Shown here: in pieces, positions 1 to 5,503 of the stretch
Position numbering within the stretch: the stretch's first letter is position 1
Layout: every line of letters begins with the position of its first letter
Source: an uncultured Solirubrobacteraceae bacterium
GTDB lineage: Bacteria; Actinomycetota; Thermoleophilia; Solirubrobacterales; Solirubrobacteraceae
Assembly: GCA_955652345.1 (NCBI GenBank)
Contig: CATPBV010000175.1
Span: 1-8,413 of the forward strand
Length of the DNA stretch: 8,413 nucleotides
Direction: 5' to 3'
Notes under the pieces: model-generated
What the model was told of the DNA's origin: nothing
What the model saw: the letters and a program-made list of their open reading frames with translations, nothing else
Database searches by the model: none
Made by a program: the position numbers and the translations under genes

Positions 1-801
1 AGCGGTTATGTCGGCCTGGGTGACCGACTCGAGATCGTTGCCGTTGCGGATCAGCGACATTCCGATCGCGTCGTATGCCGCAGCGTTCAACATGCCCAAT
101 GGGGTCCCCTTGGGAACGTCCCAGAACACGTTCCACGGATTGTTCATCGACGCGGGGTCGATCTTGATCAGGTCGTTGCGCCACCCGATCCCGAACGTAT
201 TGATGAAGTTCGGCGACGTATAGCGCGCACTGGTGTCGTACCAGGGATCGGCGGCCGCCGGGATGACACTGTCTAGGTTTGGGATGTAGCTGTGGTTGAT
301 GGGCTGGATCAGCTTGCTCTGGGCGAGCTGGTAGATGTGTTCGGAGTCCGGCACCCAGACGTCCGGGGTAATCGCGCCCGAGGCGACCTTGTTGAGCGCC
401 TCGTCGATAGACGCGAACGTCGTCAGCTTCGCGGTGACGCCGTACTTCTGCTCGAAGCTCTTGACGACCGCCGGGCTGAGGTAGAACGCCCAGTCGTAGA
501 TGATCAGCGGGCCCTTCTCGGGCGAACGGCCCGAGGGGATCGGCTTGTTGTCGGAGAATATCGGCAGCGTGATCGGGTGTTTCTTGCTCGAGATCGGAAG
601 AGCGGGGTTGCTCTTCGCAGTGGTTGACGCCGCGCCGGAGCTGCTCGAGCTCGAGCCGCATGCTGCCAGCAGCCAGCTCGACCCGGCAAGTGCCGCCGCG
701 CCTCCGGCCGAGCGGCTGAGCATCGTTCGTCGTGTCACACCCATCCCGTCCGCGGGCGGCTGCCCATCGGGCAGCTTCGAACCTTCCTCGTTATCGGCCA
801 C
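1..801 (-). CDS. potD: PotD-like ABC transporter substrate-binding lipoprotein (C-terminus beyond window)
   Basis: This gene encodes the extracytoplasmic solute receptor of the ABC importer encoded just upstream. Only the first 267 codons are present; the gene runs off the left edge. The GTG start at 801-799 has an AGGAG ribosome site six bases upstream (808-812) and lies 20 bases after the ATPase stop. The N-terminus carries a twin-arginine motif (TRRTML, residues 23-28), a hydrophobic stretch, and a lipobox LLAAC with the lipidated Cys at residue 48. This suggests Tat export and membrane anchoring. A Ser/Ala-rich linker follows, then the mature domain begins with LIIYDWAFYLSPAVVKSFEQ, typical of the PotD/PotF spermidine/putrescine-binding group, and the later TPDVWVPDS stretch also fits. 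The ligand is inferred from family and neighbours. Putrescine, spermidine or another cationic amine is possible, and the ligand-binding residues further on are not all visible. Confidence 0.9.
   Translation of the reverse strand, partial: MADNEEGSKLPDGQPPADGMGVTRRTMLSRSAGGAAALAGSSWLLAACGSSSSSSGAASTTAKSNPALPISSKKHPITLPIFSDNKPIPSGRSPEKGPLIIYDWAFYLSPAVVKSFEQKYGVTAKLTTFASIDEALNKVASGAITPDVWVPDSEHIYQLAQSKLIQPINHSYIPNLDSVIPAAADPWYDTSARYTSPNFINTFGIGWRNDLIKIDPASMNNPWNVFWDVPKGTPLGMLNAAAYDAIGMSLIRNGNDLESVTQADITA
591..605. other. 15-base identity to Illumina adapter end, inside potD
   Basis: The plus strand reads AGATCGGAAGAGCGG. This matches the common Illumina adapter start (AGATCGGAAGAGC) plus two further bases of one paired-end adapter version, from my memory of that adapter. 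On the coding strand it encodes part of the linker after the lipobox (around residues 66-71, PALPIS) and keeps the reading frame. The match stops after 15 bases, and the protein around it looks natural, so coincidence is likely. Adapter trimming could still clip reads here. Confidence 0.6.
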
Positions 802-821
802 TCGTCTCTCCTCTCGACTGT

Positions 822-2012
822 TCACTGCATGCTCCCTTCGATTGCTTGGCCCGACGCAGCGCGGACCTCACTCGGTTCGCCAGCTTCCGGTTCATCGTTC
901 GCACCCGACCCCGCTGCCGCAACTGCCTGCCCGACCGGGCGGAGCACCCTGACGGCGTCGGGGGGCAGGTACACCTGTACGGCCGTTCCCTGCTCGTACG
1001 GGAGATGCACACCGTCGCTTTGGATCAGGGATTGGAGCGTCTGGCCCGTCGCCAGGTGGACGACGACGCGGGTCGCGCTGCCAAGGTAGACGAGGTGCTC
1101 GACGATCCCCGGCACGCGGTTCCCGCCGCTGCTGTCGTAGGGCTCGAGCTTCACGCGCTCGGGTCGCACCACGCATTTCACCGTTCCGCGCGAGTTCGTC
1201 GCCCCGACCTTCGCCATCAGGGTGAACTCACCGACCTGCAGGCGGCAGCCACCGCTACCATCCGGCTGCGCGTCGGCGCTGATCATGTTGGAGATGCCGA
1301 GGAAGTCGGCTACGAACTCGGTCGTCGGCTCGTCGTAGACCTCCCGCGGAGTTCCCACCTGCTCCACGATCCCGTGGCTCATGACCGCGATCCGGTCACT
1401 CATCGTGAGCGCCTCTTCTTGATCGTGAGTCACATAGACGAACGTGATCCCGACCCGCTGCTGGAGCGCCTTCAGCTCCACCTGCAACTGCCGTCGCAGC
1501 TTCGCGTCCAGCGCCCCGAGCGGTTCGTCGAGCAGGAGTACGGCTGGGTGGAGTATCAGCGCACGCGCGAGTGCGACGCGCTGCTGCTGCCCGCCTGACA
1601 GCTGCGACGGCTTGCGATGCGCAAGCTGCTGGAGCTGCACGAGCTCGAGCGCGTCGCCCACGCGGTGGCGGATGTCCGAGCGGCTTACGTGCTGGCGTCG
1701 AAGTCCGAAGGCGACGTTCTCGTAGACGTTGAGGTGCGGGAAGATCATGTAGGCCTGGAACACCGTGTTGACCGGGCGCTTGTGCGGATGGGTATGAGCC
1801 AGATCGACGCCGTCCAGCAGGATCTGGCCGGACGTCGCGTCCTCAAACCCGGCGATCAACCGCAGCGTGGTCGTCTTTCCGCAGCCGGACGGACCGAGCA
1901 GCGAGAAGAACTCTCCGGGGGCGATGCTGAGGTCGATGTGGTTTATGGCGACGACATCGCCGAACTTCTTGCACAGATCCTTGAGCTCGATGTGGCCACC
2001 GGGCATGTTCAC
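822..2012 (-). CDS. potA: PotA-like polyamine-type ABC transporter ATPase
   Basis: This is the ATP-hydrolysing subunit that would power uptake through the two permeases encoded upstream. The 396-residue length is usual for the PotA/CysA/MalK class. Walker A is GPSGCGKTT (residues 40-48), the Q-loop Gln is Q86, the signature is LSGGQQQR (138-145), Walker B is VLLLDEP (158-164, catalytic Glu 163), and the switch His is H196 in THDQEE. A regulatory TOBE domain follows, with VRPERVKL at 282-289. The last 35 or so residues are a loose Ala/Glu/Ser-rich tail. The first codon is GTG, overlapping the potC stop by four bases (GTGA). An ATG two codons later (2006-2004) is an alternative, and an AGGGAG at 2017-2022 could serve either. 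The gene is translationally coupled to potC. The Q-loop reads FQAYMIFPH, where relatives usually have FQSYALFPH. Confidence 0.96.
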   Translation of the reverse strand: MNMPGGHIELKDLCKKFGDVVAINHIDLSIAPGEFFSLLGPSGCGKTTTLRLIAGFEDATSGQILLDGVDLAHTHPHKRPVNTVFQAYMIFPHLNVYENVAFGLRRQHVSRSDIRHRVGDALELVQLQQLAHRKPSQLSGGQQQRVALARALILHPAVLLLDEPLGALDAKLRRQLQVELKALQQRVGITFVYVTHDQEEALTMSDRIAVMSHGIVEQVGTPREVYDEPTTEFVADFLGISNMISADAQPDGSGGCRLQVGEFTLMAKVGATNSRGTVKCVVRPERVKLEPYDSSGGNRVPGIVEHLVYLGSATRVVVHLATGQTLQSLIQSDGVHLPYEQGTAVQVYLPPDAVRVLRPVGQAVAAAGSGANDEPEAGEPSEVRAASGQAIEGSMQ

Positions 2013-2959
2013 GCCGCTCCCTCGCCGAGGACTGGGACCGCGGGCACCTCCTCACGGGCGATCGTCGGGATCTGCTCGCTCCGCGCAACGAACCGGTACA
2101 GGATGTAACCGAGGCCCGTGACGACGACGGTCGTGACGGCCATGACGGTCGCCATCGCATTGAGCGACGGCGTGGCGGTGCCACGGGTCGCGGTGTAGAT
2201 CAGCATGGGCACCGACTGTGTGGCTGCCGTCGAGGACATGTACTGCGTGATCACGAAGTCGTCGATCGACACCGCGAAGGCGACGATCGCACTGGCCACG
2301 ATCGCCGGCTGCAGCAGTGGGATCAGCGCGAGCCTGAATGCGTGCATCGGGCTCGCTCCCAGGTCCATCGCCGCCTCTTCAAATCCGATCGGAATGGACG
2401 CGAGCCGGCCACGGGTGATGACGATCACGAGCGGCAGGATGAACGTGACCTGGCCGGCTACCTGAGCCGTCGTGCCCAGCGGGACGAAATGCAGGAGCCT
2501 CGTGACGAGGAAGAACATCGCGAGCGCAAGGACGAGTTCCGGGACGACGAGCGGAACCGTCGAGAGGAACGCGGCGGGCTTGGACGTGACGCCACGCCAG
2601 CGGCTGAGGAAGATGGAGAGCGAAACGCCAAGAGGCACCGTGATCAGGACGGCGAGGACGGCGAGCAAGAAGCTGTGGCGAATCGCGTCGTAGTACGTCG
2701 GATCGGTGAACACCGAAGCCGGTCCCGTCCACCACCTCAAGGAGAACCCCTGCCAGATGCTCCGGGAGTACCCACTGTTGAACGAGAACAGGAACGCGGT
2801 GAGCACGGGCACGAGGGACCATGTGAGGTACGCCGCCACGATCGCAACGAGGCCGTAGCGCGACCACCGCAGCCGTCGCAGACGGACCCGCAGGCCGCCG
2901 GATGGAGGCGAAAACGTGGTCCCGCCCGTCGTGCTCGATGACGCATGCGTCACGCTCAC
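2009..2959 (-). CDS. potC: PotC-like ABC transporter permease
   Basis: This is the second membrane subunit of the importer, 316 residues from the start chosen here. A cytoplasmic Arg-rich segment (residues 24-34) precedes the first membrane helix (about 37-59). Further hydrophobic stretches lie near 96-118, 130-153, 170-182, 215-240 and 266-288, matching the six-helix MetI/PotC type. The ATPase-docking EAA loop is clear: GFEEAAMDLGASPMHAFRL at 192-210, then IPLLQPAI. The following SIDDFVITQY is typical of PotC. I chose the GTG at 2959-2957 because it overlaps the potB stop in a GTGA arrangement and has GAGGTG five bases upstream (2965-2970). The open frame extends to 3037, but that would overlap potB by 82 bases with no better ribosome site. 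The start also overlaps potA downstream, so potB, potC and potA are coupled in translation. Confidence 0.95.
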   Translation of the reverse strand: MSVTHASSSTTGGTTFSPPSGGLRVRLRRLRWSRYGLVAIVAAYLTWSLVPVLTAFLFSFNSGYSRSIWQGFSLRWWTGPASVFTDPTYYDAIRHSFLLAVLAVLITVPLGVSLSIFLSRWRGVTSKPAAFLSTVPLVVPELVLALAMFFLVTRLLHFVPLGTTAQVAGQVTFILPLVIVITRGRLASIPIGFEEAAMDLGASPMHAFRLALIPLLQPAIVASAIVAFAVSIDDFVITQYMSSTAATQSVPMLIYTATRGTATPSLNAMATVMAVTTVVVTGLGYILYRFVARSEQIPTIAREEVPAVPVLGEGAA

Positions 2960-3849
2960 CGTGCCACCTCGCGCGTGGCCCGCGCCGAGCTTCGGAGATA
3001 GGGAAGCAGCAAGATCGCGAGGAACACTGTCAACCACACCGCGCCCGCCGCCGCGAGAGCCTGGTCGGTCTGGCTCTGTGCGTAGGTGTTGATGAGCGTT
3101 CCCACCATCGCCGTTGAACCCACGCCTGAAAGAAGGCCATTGGTGAAGAAGTCGCCGAACATCGGCAACGCGACCACGACCGTGCCGGCAAGGATCCCCT
3201 GCTTCGACATCGGCAGCGTGACGTGAAGGAAGGTCTGGAGGCCCCCCGCGCCGAGGTCCCGCGCCGCCTCGAGGTATCGCGTGTCAAAGCGCGCGAGTGA
3301 CGCGTAGAGGGGAATGATGAAGTATGGAATCCAGCCATAGATCAGTCCACAGACGACCGTGACCGGCCGGCCGGACAACCAATCGAACTGCGACGGGACG
3401 ATGTGCAGGGGAACGAGCACGGCGTTGACCCATCCGCCGGGCGAGAGCAGCCCCACCCACGCGAGCATCCGCAACATGTAGCTGACAACCAGCGGCGCAA
3501 CCAGCAGCGCGAGGATGAGTCCCTTCGAGCGCTTGGCGCACACCGCGGCGTAGTAGGCGACCGGGTAGCCGATGAGGATGCTGCCCGCGAGTGCGACTGC
3601 GATGTAGATCGATGTCCGCTGGAACACCACCCAGTCGGGCCCGGAGAACGGCTTCAGATCAGTGCCGACGGACGTCAACCACGAGCTGCTCCAGTGCAGC
3701 GGATTCCACGCCGGAACCGGCGTCAACAGAAGCGGGTCGACGCCTCCCACCGCAATCGCCACCAGCGCGTAGAGCGCGACGGTGACGAACATCGCGACCC
3801 AGATGAGTCCGGGCAGACCCAGTGCGATCAGGTAGCGGCGGGGGTACAT
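2956..3849 (-). CDS. potB: PotB-like ABC transporter permease
   Basis: This is the first membrane subunit of the importer. The 297 residues contain a first helix near 7-32, an extracytoplasmic loop (about 36-78), further helices near 79-101, 111-134, 163-183, 217-236 and 265-284, and an EAA loop at 192-213 (YLEAARDLGAGGLQTFLHVTLP in part) that would dock on the ATPase. The layout and the phrase GYPVAYY at 94-100 are characteristic of PotB/PotH permeases. The ATG at 3849-3847 has no convincing ribosome site; the bases before it are C-rich. The frame stays open upstream to 3915 without another ATG, GTG or TTG. A 16-codon frame that begins in ATGA overlap with the aminotransferase remnant ends 11 bases before this ATG, so re-initiation or a lost longer N-terminus is possible. 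The downstream end overlaps potC. Confidence 0.94.
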   Translation of the reverse strand: MYPRRYLIALGLPGLIWVAMFVTVALYALVAIAVGGVDPLLLTPVPAWNPLHWSSSWLTSVGTDLKPFSGPDWVVFQRTSIYIAVALAGSILIGYPVAYYAAVCAKRSKGLILALLVAPLVVSYMLRMLAWVGLLSPGGWVNAVLVPLHIVPSQFDWLSGRPVTVVCGLIYGWIPYFIIPLYASLARFDTRYLEAARDLGAGGLQTFLHVTLPMSKQGILAGTVVVALPMFGDFFTNGLLSGVGSTAMVGTLINTYAQSQTDQALAAAGAVWLTVFLAILLLPYLRSSARATREVAR

Positions 3850-3860
3850 CGGGCGGGGCT

Positions 3861-3911
3861 CTACTGGCCTTGCGCTGCCTGTCCGGACGCCGGCGACGGG
3901 GAGACGGTCAT
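3861..3911 (-). CDS. Possible 16-residue upstream peptide or displaced potB N-terminus
   Basis: The ATG at 3911-3909 overlaps the last stop of the aminotransferase remnant (ATGA), the same coupling style used by the other genes of the operon. It reads MTVSPSPASGQAAQGQ and stops at TAG 3863-3861, just before the potB ATG. The Ser/Pro/Gln-rich composition resembles the disordered N-terminal tails often found on actinobacterial permeases. It may be the original potB start, separated from its body by a small frameshift, or a coupling peptide. It has no recognisable domain and could be chance. Confidence 0.3.
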   Translation of the reverse strand: MTVSPSPASGQAAQGQ

Positions 3912-4248
3912 GGGTTCAGCTGACCGGTCGGCTGAACTCGCCCCAGCACGGACTTGAGCTCGTCGACGATCCCGTCGGCCTCAGAGCGCGCGGGAGATGG
4001 ACGGGGGTGCCAGCGATACGCGTCGCACCGCCAACCGGATCGCGGGCTCGCTCGCCAACTCCCAGAAGCTCATGAAGTAACTCGTCCCTGCGTATCTGTT
4101 CGGCGGCATTCTCGGCGAGCGCCGCTCGTCCGTGGCCCACCCGCGCGAGCCCCAGACCGCCGGTCGCATCGAGCAGTGGGTGCAGACGGAACCGTTGGTC
4201 AGCCTGCACGAACTGGTAGTACCGGGATAGGACGTCCGCGGTCGTCAC
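3908..4248 (-). pseudogene. Class III (omega) aminotransferase remnant, internally deleted and frameshifted
   Basis: Three frames, read in order, give pieces of a PLP-dependent class III aminotransferase. From a GTG at 4248 the first frame reads to about 4087 and includes HPLLDATGGLGLARVGHGR and LAENAAEQIRR, the familiar N-terminal region just before the active site. A shift then gives SYFMSFWELASEPAIRLA (to about 3984). A second shift of one base gives EADGIVDELKSVLGRV, the typical C-terminal helix, ending at TGA 3910-3908. Intact members have about 420-460 residues; here about 110 codons remain. The large cofactor domain with the catalytic Lys is absent, and a shorter gap seems to precede LLDATGG. 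In the middle, SLAP runs straight into PPSISRA, as if N- and C-terminal parts were joined at a short shared LAPP stretch. It is the first gene of the operon and is not expected to be active. The identification is by recognition of motifs only. Confidence 0.75.
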
Positions 4249-4279
4249 CGAGCCTAAAAAAATCGAGTCATTCGCATAG

Positions 4280-4294
4280 CGGGAACGATTCCCG
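4280..4294. promoter_or_regulatory. Palindromic operator candidate, downstream copy
   Basis: CGGGAA-CGA-TTCCCG is a perfect six-base inverted repeat with a three-base centre. It lies in the leader, 32 bases before the aminotransferase remnant start. Arms and spacing are identical to the site at 4332-4346, with only the centre differing, which argues for a protein binding site. The IclR regulator encoded next door is the obvious candidate, but this is inferred from position. Confidence 0.65.
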
Positions 4295-4319
4295 TTAGCG
4301 CACACGATGGTCCCTCAGG

Positions 4320-4338
4320 TTTCCCGCATGCCGGGAAA
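4320..4338. repeat. Inverted repeat linking a third operator half-site
   Basis: TTTCCCG-CATGC-CGGGAAA is a seven-base inverted repeat with the arms in the opposite order to the two operator candidates. Its right arm is shared with the site at 4332-4346, and its left arm is an extra TTCCCG half-site. It may extend regulator binding from the promoter towards the second operator, or form a small hairpin in the leader RNA. Confidence 0.5.
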
Positions 4339-4346
4339 CTTTCCCG
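4332..4346. promoter_or_regulatory. Palindromic operator candidate on the transcription start
   Basis: CGGGAA-ACT-TTCCCG has the same six-three-six layout as the site at 4280-4294. Measured from the promoter at 4352-4380, the expected start of the minus-strand transcript falls at about 4345, inside this site. A bound protein here would block transcription of the aminotransferase-pot operon, so repression is the likely mode. Confidence 0.68.
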
Positions 4347-4351
4347 CCCCA

Positions 4352-4380
4352 ATGCTACCGGTCACCCGGCTCCAAGGCAA
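4352..4380 (-). promoter_or_regulatory. Sigma-70-like promoter of the pot operon
   Basis: On the minus strand, TTGCCT (4380-4375) and TAGCAT (4357-4352) are separated by 17 bases, a good match to -35 and -10 elements with the preferred spacing. It sits between the regulator stop and the aminotransferase remnant, and the palindrome at 4332-4346 covers the expected start point. The assignment is from pattern alone. Confidence 0.5.
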
Positions 4381-4397
4381 GCCGAGCCAAGCCGAGC
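4378..4397. repeat. Perfect 10-base tandem duplication
   Basis: CAAGCCGAGC occurs twice in direct succession, between the stop of the regulator gene (4408) and the -35 element. The duplication overlaps the -35 by three bases. It could be a slippage product. No function is visible. Confidence 0.6.
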
Positions 4398-4407
4398 ACG
4401 CAGAACG

Positions 4408-5214
4408 CTAACGCGAGGCGGGCGCTCCGTCAGAGTAGCCAAGCGTGCGCCGCGCCCGGGCGGCCGCCTCGAGCACGATCTTTCGGATCCGTTCCTCCAG
4501 CGCCTCCGTATGACGCGACACCGGAGCGGCGACCCCGATCGACGCGAACGCCGTCTCCCCGTCGTCTCCGAGCAGCGGCGCCGCGATCGCCCACGCGCCG
4601 TCATAGGTCTCCTCCCAGCTCATCGCCCAGCAGTCGCGGCGGGCGCGTTCCAGGCGCTCGCGGACGATGCTCGGATCGGTGAGCGTGCCCGCCGCGATCC
4701 GCTGTATCCGCCGCCCGAGCACCGCGTCGATCACCGCCTGCGGCTGGAAGGCCAGGATCACGCGAGCGGTCGCGCCGGCCGTCAGTGGGATCTCGGTGCC
4801 GACCTCGGCGGTCACTCGCAGGCGGCTGGTCGACTCCGCCGCGGCGATGTATCGCGCGATCCCGGCGGACAGATCCGGGACCGCGAGCAGCGTCAGCTCG
4901 TTGGTTTCCCGCGCGACCGCGCGGATCTGCGAATCGAGCACGGCCGCAAGATCGAGTGACCCGCTGGCCCGATTGCCCAACCGGATCGCCGCCAGCCCGA
5001 GCCGGTAGCGTCCGTCCTCGCGCCGGAGCACGTAGCCGCTGCGCTCGAGACCCCTCAGGATCCGATTGAGCGTGGTGGACGGGATCCCGAGCTCCTGCCG
5101 AAGCGCTGTCTCCGACCACTCGGGGGAGCCCTCGTCGAATGCCTCGAGCACACGCAGGGCCTTCTCGAGCACCTTCGGGGTATCCGGCTTGATCTCGGTT
5201 CTGGGTCGCGGCAC
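4408..5214 (-). CDS. IclR-family transcriptional regulator
   Basis: This is a DNA-binding regulator that senses a small molecule, probably controlling the pot operon downstream and perhaps the divergent amidase. From the GTG at 5214 it has 268 residues, normal for IclR proteins. A winged helix-turn-helix covers about residues 15-74 (KVLEKALRVLEAF, then ELGIPSTTLNRILRGLERSG and the wing REDGRYRLG). The effector domain follows to about 260, with TAEVGTEIPLTAGATARVILAF typical of the ligand pocket region and SIGVAAPVSRH near the end. The frame is open to a GTG at 5295, but that start would cross the beginning of the divergent M20 remnant and adds only a low-complexity tail. Neither start has a strong ribosome site. 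The stop is TAG at 4410-4408. The effector is unknown; an imported amine or its breakdown product is a reasonable guess. Confidence 0.92.
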   Translation of the reverse strand: MPRPRTEIKPDTPKVLEKALRVLEAFDEGSPEWSETALRQELGIPSTTLNRILRGLERSGYVLRREDGRYRLGLAAIRLGNRASGSLDLAAVLDSQIRAVARETNELTLLAVPDLSAGIARYIAAAESTSRLRVTAEVGTEIPLTAGATARVILAFQPQAVIDAVLGRRIQRIAAGTLTDPSIVRERLERARRDCWAMSWEETYDGAWAIAAPLLGDDGETAFASIGVAAPVSRHTEALEERIRKIVLEAAARARRTLGYSDGAPASR

Positions 5215-5269
5215 GGAGCCAAGGCTACTTTCCGATGCGGGTGCGTCCGCTGTGCGTAGAGTGAGTTGT

Positions 5270-5477
5270 GTGAGATCGCGTGGGGCGGCTGACACCGAGG
5301 CGCTGCTCGAGCAGCTTTTCGGGTTCCCGACGACCTCCGGGGAGCCGAACCAGCCGCTGATCGAGGGTCGCCGCAGAGATGAAGGAGCTGGCGCCGGAAG
5401 CCGGAACCGAGCTCGTGGAGATCGCCTTGTATCCCAGCGTGATCGCGCGGCTGTCTGAAGAACCGGTGCGACGCTGA
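5270..5477 (+). pseudogene. M20/ArgE-type deacylase (peptidase) remnant, internally deleted
   Basis: Two pieces of an M20-family metallo-hydrolase are joined out of frame. The first, from GTG 5270 (or GTG 5261) to about 5368, reads ALLEQLFGFPTTSGEPNQPLIEG, the classic N-terminal FPTVSGEPN region of acetylornithine deacetylase-like enzymes. A shift of one frame near 5370 gives AEMKELAPEAGTELVEIALYP and ends at TGA 5475-5477. The latter resembles the dimerisation-domain stretch found in ArgE-like proteins more than 200 residues further on. The metal-binding His/Asp/Glu residues, which lie between these parts, are all missing, so the product would be inactive. Intact members have about 380-420 residues; about 69 codons remain. 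It is transcribed away from the regulator and lies 26 bases before the amidase. Identification rests on motif recognition, firmer for the first piece than for the second. Confidence 0.62.
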
Positions 5478-5503
5478 GCTCCGAGCCGCTCCCATTCGCC
5501 TCG

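Noticed and set aside
2960..3037. Longer potC N-terminus from 3037.
   Set aside because: It overlaps potB by 82 bases, whereas the GTG at 2959 gives a typical GTGA coupling with a GAGGTG ribosome site.
3954..4298. Plus-strand 114-codon open frame opposite the aminotransferase remnant.
   Set aside because: Arg/Ser-rich composition typical of an antisense shadow, and it covers recognised minus-strand protein pieces.
5215..5295. Longer IclR N-terminus from the GTG at 5295.
   Set aside because: It would overlap the start of the divergent M20 remnant, adds only a low-complexity tail and has no ribosome site.
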